This document shows positions 49,101 to 58,100 of a stretch of DNA of 64,000 bases, piece after piece. The stretch comes from Pyrocephalus nanus. Lineage: Eukaryota > Chordata > Aves > Passeriformes > Tyrannidae. The notes beneath the pieces are model-generated. The model saw nothing but the letters and a program-made list of their open reading frames with translations, was not told where the DNA came from and did not search any database. The first letter of the stretch is position 1. Each line of letters begins with the position of its first letter. The stretch is from NCBI GenBank assembly GCA_038380795.1, contig CM076259.1, positions 58,857,938 through 58,921,937 of the forward strand. Direction: 5' to 3'. The translations under genes and the position numbers were made by a program.

Positions 49101-52100
49101 ACTAACAGCATAAAAGTGCTCATGAGATGTATATTTCAGTCTTTGCACAATGGGATTGAGTCCTTACTCAGTGTGTGACAAAAGAGAAAGTAGTCATGTG
49201 GTGATGTTTTTCTATACCTACAGTTTCAAAGATGACACTTCATTTAGAAATTGTAGTCATAATATGTCAACAGCAAAATGAAGGATTCAAAGAAATGTTG
49301 TTTATTAGTTAATTTGTGACAAGGCAGCGATACGAGAGTTTTACTGTGACAAAATTTATAAATGTTTTTTACATTGTCATCTAATGTGTGCTAGGTAATT
49401 CATATGTTTCTTGAAAAGCTGCCTTGTGCAATGTAGAGAACTGCTAGTGCTGGTATAAACTGTAAATAAAAATGGGGAAAAAATGACCTCTGTACTACCC
49501 TGCTGGGTTCCAGTTCAAGCTACATCTTTGCTTTGTATGTATGTAGATAATCACAGTTTGCCCATGAAACTTAGTTCATAACTGCATGTTCTCATTTCGT
49601 AATTTTTTTTGTGTAAAGAAGTTTGAACTCCTTAAATCAGTTTTTTGAAGTATCTTCTAGAGACTACCTTTTATGGACTATGCTTGACTGATTGTTTTTT
49701 GGATAAAAAAATGAAACTAATTTCCTGAGGGAAAAATTCTGTACAAGCCATGCATTGCTACACCTTCTTGAAGGAGGAATGCAAATCTTTTTCTACAGAA
49801 AGATCTTTTTAAAAAATGAAATCCTAACATTTTAGACACCAGCTCATACTTAAAAAGTTGGCCTACAGTAGCAGACCATTTAGCGGCTTGTACCAAAAGC
49901 AGGCCAGGGAAAATAGCCAAAGTGTCCTATGGTGAATAAGTTCAGAAATGGTAAGTCTTCTGCTTGAAAAGTGTACCTTGATACACAGTCTGCAAGGCTA
50001 TAATGCCTTCTGTGCTGTACAGCAATAATCTTCCAAATGAGATAATTATTTGTGCCACTTCCTTTGACTCCTATTGAAAGAATTCCAAATAGCAATCCCT
50101 GACCTAAGCCTGTCGATGTTTCAGATTGATTTGGTTGCTCCATTCTTGTTTTGAGGATAGAGTACAAATTAAGGGATTCCCCTTTTTTTCTTTTTCCTTG
50201 GAATTTAATGGCTTTAAAGTGATGTTAAATTACATTGAATGAACTAACACAGATCAGCATGAAATGCAGTGATGTTTTTGTCTTAAATTTTTGTTTAGCT
50301 CTGTTGGAAGAGAAGGATTTCACTCTGTTGAATCTGTTGTTAGCCATCAGATGAGTCTTAGTATTGGTGATGATAGCACTGGGAGTTGGTCCAATCTAAG
50401 TTTTGAAGATGAACATCCTGATGAGAGCAGCAGTTTTCTTCACCTCAGTGACAGGTAACTATAAACATGTTAGTGTAGTTAAACAGTTATCTTGACATCA
50501 AATAACTTGTCATCAAGTGGTTTTCTCCTGGAGCTTGGGGGAGGTTTTGTCTTCAGCACAAAATGACTTTTTTATTAAAAGTGGCTCTAATATTATGGTT
50601 TTGTTTTCTTACGAAATGTTGTTGGCCACGAATGTTCATATTTTAAAATACGTGGTGTGTGTATTGTCATTGATGTCAGGGAGTCACATCAAGAAGAACT
50701 GCACATACAAATTTTTAAGTATTAGCAAAAGATGGAAGCATTTTAAAAACAGCATTTTTTATTTACCCTGTGTAAAATACAACCTGAGAGTACCATTTAT
50801 AACTTGTGCTCTAAAGTATTAAAACGTAATCATAGAGAATGCGTTTTATACAAATTCATTTATTCTTGAAAATAAGTAATACTAGCTGAATTTGCATGAG
50901 GAGCCTTTACAGCTATTTTTGTCTTTTTTGGTACTGGTATTTATAAACTGCTCTAACTGATATTGGTGGAATATGTATATACTGCTAACCATGGGCTTGC
51001 AGATGTGTGACATTGGAACTTACCTGTTCAGGGTAATACCTTCTCACTACACTTTCCCTGGCTGATTGATAGCTAACAAATATTAAAATGGGAATTCTAA
51101 AATCTGCAATGTCTACCTGTTGCCAGGGAGAATTATACTGGGAGTTGTGGCCCTAGCTTCTATATAAGGAATATATGAGGAATGAGTAAATTTAGTTTTT
51201 TATGATTGATATAACACTTATATTGCTGTAGAAGGTCCAGCATTTCTGTTGAATAATAGCAGAAGTGGGGGAGAGGTTTTTTCTTTAGTTAGTACTTCCA
51301 GCATCTCTGAGGTTAAAGGAAGTATGGGAGATGTTCTTACCCACGTAATACACAAGTAGGTTATTTGGTACCAAAGTGAAACTAACTCAGTTAATTATTT
51401 TTCTGCAATATTTTCATGTTTTGCTTAACTAAATAATTTAAGCCAACCACTACTATAATTTATCGCTCATAGAACTTAATTATTTTGTAAAAAAATACAT
51501 TAGAGTTATTTTAATAAAATATTACCTGTTGAATGAGTGAAAATGAGTTAGACTTACATGAGGAAATTCACAAAATAAGGAATAATATTCAGCATGCTGG
51601 CAGTTAAAAATAGAGAATAAAATATAGGTTAGTGGATACTGGGAAAAAAAGTATAAAAAAATTGCTGGACCTGCCATACCTGTGTTGCAAATGTTATTTA
51701 TCATCCCCCACACAGATATAAATGAAAAGAAGGTACTTTATGTAACTTGGAAGAAAATCTGTGGCTCATTAGAGGGAGAATGACCTAAATTAGCTCACAG
51801 AAGGGGAGGCATAATTAGATAGCGAGGTGTTGGCAGGAGAAACTAACATATGCAAATTGATCAGCTGATTTTACAGAACTGCCTGTGGATTGGTAACAGC
51901 ACCTGTGTTCATTTGTGTTGCTGAGCTTTAGGAGGTGGAAATGACAGGATCTGGGGTTATTACCCTGAGTAAAAGAGATACTGGGGGAGACCTGTAATAA
52001 GAAAAGATTCAGAGAAGTAGCCAGCCCGGCTACTAGTGCCCACACAGCCAGTCACTTGCTCCTCCCAAGTGGGATGGGGCAGAGAATTGGAAGAGTAAAA

Positions 52101-55100
52101 GTGAGAAAACTCATGGATTGAGTTTTGGGCGGTTTAATAAGTGAAGCAAAAGCCAAGCACAAATCAGTATAGGTGATACTGTTATCGGCAAACTCTTAAA
52201 AAAATATTAGTCTCTTGAAATGTTCCTTTTCACTATTTTGCTGTTTGCCCTGAGTGGTATGAGTGGAAAAGAGTTTCAACAGTCGCAGAAAACTTAGGTG
52301 AAGAAAACTGCTTCTTGCAACAGTTTTTCTGTGGAAAGTTACTTCATATATACTTCTCATACCATCTATAGTAGACAATCTAGCTTTCCCAAAGAATGCT
52401 TGGATATCTGGTAGTCCTGTTCTTGGAAGGCTTCCAGACATTCTCTGGGGGAGGTATGAAGTTGGGGAAGAGAGATTTAATTATATGAGTAGCTCAATCT
52501 TGTACATAATCACAGGCTTAACAAAGTCAGCTATTTATAATGACTAAAATTAATGAGTGTAATGACATGGTCCATTTTTCAGTTCTTTGCAATGGGTTGA
52601 ATGTAGTCATGGGATAAGTGAGTATTTTTATGAACTGGGAGTGAAGTAATCTTTATAGTATTGTTTTCACAGATTTATAACTCTTCCTCCCCCATTTTTA
52701 AAGGTTCCACTTGCAGAACAATATTCAGAACTGAAAAAAAAAAATTATTTATTATATGAATTCCTTCTCATCAGGCTGCTGGATTTTTGGAGTGAGTTGG
52801 AAGGATTTTGATTGTGCAGTTGTCTTCACAATGCATAATTTTATTAAATCTTAGCTAGTCCTTAAGCAAATATTGCAGTCGTAATCCATATTTCTATAAG
52901 TAATCATTTTGAAGTTGTTGAGCCTGTGTAAATGATGAGCAATATGCTTAGACCTGAGGACAGAATTCCTGCTAGCACTGATCTGGAAAATTAATGAGTA
53001 CAAATTAGTACTTTCACCTGTGTACAGAAACTTACTAGTTCTGCAGTATTATGCACATTGCTGCACTGAGTAGCACTGACAGTCAGGTTTGTACTCTCTT
53101 CCAGCAAACCTGTTTAGGAAGTTTCAGTGCTCTTGCATTAAATGTGTTGACAAAACAGTTGTAAGGAAAATGAAGGTTCTAGTTTGAGCTATTGTTCTTT
53201 TTTAGTTCAGCCGTGTTCTCTTCTTCTCCTGGCAGTAATGGTAACAGCAGTAGCTGGAGCAGTCTTGGTTTAGAAGGGGATATGTATGAGGAGAATTTAT
53301 CCTTTCCAACATCAGACAGGTTGGTTGAGTTGAGAAATATAAACCAGATGGGTTTCTCATAATTAATGCATGAAATAATCATTTTGGAAAATAAAAATAC
53401 AGTGCATTTTTTATGCTGATACATTATTCACACTCTTGTCGCTTAATCACAATATGATTTTTTCATTAATTAATCCATCCTGAATGATTAAATTTTGCTG
53501 TGCTAAACTGATGTTCTGCTTGCAAAATTAAAGGTCCCTTTTCTGCATGTTCCTGCCTGCAGTTTTACAAGTCTTTAGATTTAGTTTTCTTTCATGCAAA
53601 CTAGAGCTTGCTTCTTAGAGGATTTCTTTTTTTTTCTTTTGCTTGTGTAAACTTTCAAAATTGCTTAGTAATTGATTTTAATAGAACACTTACGACTTAC
53701 AGCTTTGAGTAACCTATAACTATTCATACCTGTGACATAAGATGGTTCAACTTTTTCACATAAGAAGCAAAACTATTAAAATCAGTGGTTTTTTCTTATT
53801 TTTAAATATCTTCATGTTACAATCCTTTTTAACACCCTTCTCTTGTTTCTCTCTTCTCATTTTCCGAAGTGTGAAGTGGATGATAAATCTGTTTCCATCA
53901 TGGAGTGGTTTGAGAAGCAAAGCTTCTTTTCATGATCACTCCTTAATTCTTTTATGATTTTCCCATCCTTTAAACTTCATTACAATCTTAGGATTTACTG
54001 CATTTATTGTACATATATTGGATTGTATTTGTATTTTTTTGTTTGCTTTTTTAAATGCAGTGATGGAACAGAAGATAAAGATGAAGATTCCAAGGATGCT
54101 GTAGAAGGTAACGTGAGCTCCAGCATATACTACTGTTCTTATCCTGTGCACTCTACATTAAGTATTTTATTCTTTGCTTTGTAGTCTGCAAAACAAGGTA
54201 ACAACCCTGTTATCCCTATTCATCATAATGGAAGTCAGCCAAGTGTCAGAATGTATTGTTAGATTAATACCCTACGTACTTAATACACTGAAATTTACAG
54301 CCTTTGGGAAATGCCAGTTTCTGATGCTCACACAAGCATAATTAAGGTAGGGAACTCTGATCAGTTTGAAAGCATTAATTTAAATGCATAGAATAAATTT
54401 TTTTTTAAATACTTTTTTTTAAAAAGTATAACTACTTCTTAAGGAGACATGGGAATCGTCTGCATGGCTGTGTTCGAGATGCTGAAGAAGTTATTCAAAC
54501 TGGATACATTAGCCTTGGGAGAGAGTCATGGGAAACAATGAAAAAACTTGTATTTGATGCCTTTGCTATATTCCCTTTCTTCTTAGAGAAGTATATATAC
54601 ATTATAGTTTAGGCATCTTGTAATACTCAGCTATGTTTGCACACAATAAACAGTACTTTGTTATGTGAAAGTACTGTAACACTTCAGACCAGCATGATTT
54701 TTTCCTTCCATATGTGTACTAAACTGAGGTTTTTAAGATAGTAGAGTGTATAAACAGTGAACTACGGAGATTTTTTTGAAACAGAGCTACAGATTTGATG
54801 ATTTTTATTTTTAATGTTAGGTTTGGAGCAAATCCGAAAGACTTTATCAATAGCAAATATTGATTTGGAACGAAATCTAGTGGACCCCCAGCTCAGAGCA
54901 GCGCTCCAGTGGCTGGCAGCTTCTGAAACAGAGGTGTCTGATCTTCACTTCCGTGACACTGCCTCAAGGGAATTTGTCTTTGTAAGTACTCGGGTTTGAT
55001 GGGTGGTGGGAAGGGGAAAGGATTATCTGGACTTCCACTGGCTGATACAACAGCTGCTACTACTTCATTTGCTATTCACTGTTGAGGAAAATCATTATTT

Positions 55101-58100
55101 AAATCCTGAGAGGTCAAAAAGGAACAGACTGGTTATAGAGCCTGGTATAATACAGGCTGTGTATATACCACACATTAACCAGTATTGTCAAAGCTGAGTT
55201 AGCTTGTTTCACCAGTGGTTTACTGCAAAAAGGATAATTAGAGCATTTTTGTTTGAAAAAAACAAAATTTGTTGAATATTGTATTTTTTCAAGCATTTTT
55301 TAACTTAGTGTTTAATTGCCTATAAATTGAATCTTTCTGAGAACTTGGTCATGCAAATTAATTTTTCTTGTTAGAAAAAAGTTTAGTTTCTGAGTTAATA
55401 TTAAGTATGTCTTTATTCTAAAACCAAACTTTATAATTGAAACCAAAGCTATTAAGGAAGAAGCAATAAGATTGCTTTATTCTTAGATGCCTTTTTTTTG
55501 GGTTTATAGATTGAATTTATTGTGACCCAAGAGAAAAAGCGTAACTTTAAATAATTAGGCTTTAGCAATTTGTGTCTCTTTGGGAAGGCTCAGTATTTTG
55601 GTATGCATATTGTCCTGAGTATTTCCATCACAAACATATAAGAGGAATTTATTCCTGTAAAATCATCAAAATTACTCTTTTGTGGATGCTCACCAAACTG
55701 CACACAATAATCTGGAATTTATTACATTCAACATGTATTTTTTATCTTCTACCAAGGAATTAGTTTAACATTAACAGGCTGTTGAAAGGCTAACTTATTA
55801 TATATTGTCTCTAGTGATGAGGTTCACAAGAACAACAAATTATCAAAGATTTATGTTTTGTGATCTGGCAGTATGAAAAAGCGTTAATGTGATGCCATTA
55901 GTATGGTTTTAGTAATTAAGATCTTGGTAAAACTGACTTAACATGCATATCAGTATATTAAGGGAGGAAAAGCTTGCTCTCAGTTCTGAAAGTTGGTTTT
56001 GAGTCTTCAGCTTGGTGCTTTTTCAAAGCTCACATCATCATTTCAGGAGAAAAGAGGAGTGACTGGGAAGTAGAGTTCAGTATGACAAAACAGACTCCCA
56101 AATTTAGATGGATGTGTGCACCTATGGTGCTTAGTTACTGTAGACTTAAAAATGTGAAAGGTGGCCAGTCCAGATTGTACCTGGTCTGAAATGTCCTGAG
56201 ACTGTCTTCTCCTTTCTAGCCCACAGAGACAGTGACAATTTGGGGGTGTTTTTTTGCCTGTGTAACTGTGTGGTATGTGTGTTTGATTTCAAGATTAGGA
56301 AGTTTTTATTAGAAATAGCCCAGAAAATAAGGAAATGGTCTCTTATATGTAGAAATATATCCCCTATGCTCCTTTCTCTGGAGCTTGGTATGTTTGATTT
56401 AGAACTATTTCAGGAATATGCTTTGTTGTATGTTAGTTCTGACACTTAGAGTGAACTTTATGATTTCATAAACTAGAAGGCAGTTTGAGAATACTGTTCT
56501 CCATTTTTGTGTTATTTGAAATTGTTTGTTTTAATCCTTACCTTTGTAAGTTCTTCTTCTGTTACAGTTTATAAGTACCTCAATGCAAAGAAGAAAATTC
56601 TTCACTTTTTCTGTTCTCACATGCCTGGCCCAGTGTTCCTTGAATTTTTTTTTTTGATGGGAATGTGTTGGGATTACAGTGTTTCTTACCTTGTGAGTTT
56701 TTTTGCCATCTTTTGAAGATCTGTTCATCTGTTTCATGCTTGTTTCATACAGTGTTGCAAATACTCAGGTAGGATAGTGGTAGGACCCACAAGTGTTAAT
56801 TTTATGTTGTATATGTGAGAGAGACCTGTATCTTACACTGCATCATAATCCATAAGCCAAAAAGTAGATGGTAGGTGCCTCTTTTTTTTAATTTTTCCTC
56901 AAGTGTCTTATTCTTCTGCCAGCTCTGAGTTAATAGATTTCAAAGTGATGACACGACTTGAGTCAATGCTGAAAGACATACAGGAAATATATTATTAGCT
57001 GACCGTGTGTCTGAGCATCACTCCAGCTGCCTTAATAAAAGAAATTACTGAGAAGAGCACTCTGGAAAATAGTGGTGTCTGTTATGTATGCACTTCTGAA
57101 AAATGATGATATTTTTCTACTTGACACTTCAGTCATAAATTGATACTGAGTTGACACCTGAAGATAAGGCATAAGACCTTCAGGCAGGCAGTAGTCATGC
57201 AGTCCTGAAAATGCTACAGTAGTTAATTGTTTCACTTAGTTTTATAGACTATTTTTAGTTCTTAGAATCTCCAGATTCAGTTATGTTAAAAGAATTTGAA
57301 ATCCTGTTTTCCTCCCCGGGGACAGGGAAGGATTACCTGTTTATAATTCCATCCCGTTTCCCAACTGGAACTATGTCTGACCCAGACTTAAAACCCAGGG
57401 TTTTAAGTTAAAGTCATTCCGAGTTCTGTCACTTGTAAAGTGGAGGAAGCACCTCCAGAGGGCGCTGCAGCCCAGCGGGAAGCGAACCCAACCCCACTGT
57501 GCTGGTCCCTGGCCAGCTGTGGGCTTTGGGGCAGCTCATGGGTACCTTGGGAAGTTACCTCAGTTATGTGGGGAATGAACCCGGGCTTTAGATTACACTG
57601 AAAACAGTAATTTTCAGTATAAGCAGTTTGGTGAGTTCTGGAAGGGAGGAAAGGCTTGTGTTAGCTGGTCACAGCAGGGTAACGAGCCACTGGTGTGATG
57701 TGGCTGTTTAAAAGGCAAAAATACTTCTGGCACATAACAGGCAAGGTATTACTTGCTGCAGCTTGGTATGAACTCTTATTTAAGGGTACATGTTATGCTC
57801 AGCAAAGCAGAAAAAAGTTAAATACCTATGTATGAAGCAAAATACGTTTGTTACGAGCCATAACAAGAAACCAGTAAATTAGAGTAGATAGTTCTTGACT
57901 TCTTTGAGAAGCCTGGCAATGTGGATATGCAAGTGCCTGGATTGAAAAAAACACATATATTCAGTTTTTAACCAGACCATACCTAGCTGTTGTAAGATTC
58001 CTGTTTTGAGTAAACTCTAATATATCACTTGTCTGACAGTAAGAAACAGCTTATTCATCTGAAGAAATAGATTAATTTCTGAACTCTGAATTAAAATTTA

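Noticed and set aside
57420..57600. Second possible MIR-like or tRNA-derived SINE, or tRNA B-box, in the GC-rich patch of intron 11
   Set aside because: Only scattered resemblance (GTTACCTCAGTT, GGTTCATTCC on the minus strand). No A-box at the right distance, no tRNA fold and no continuous match.
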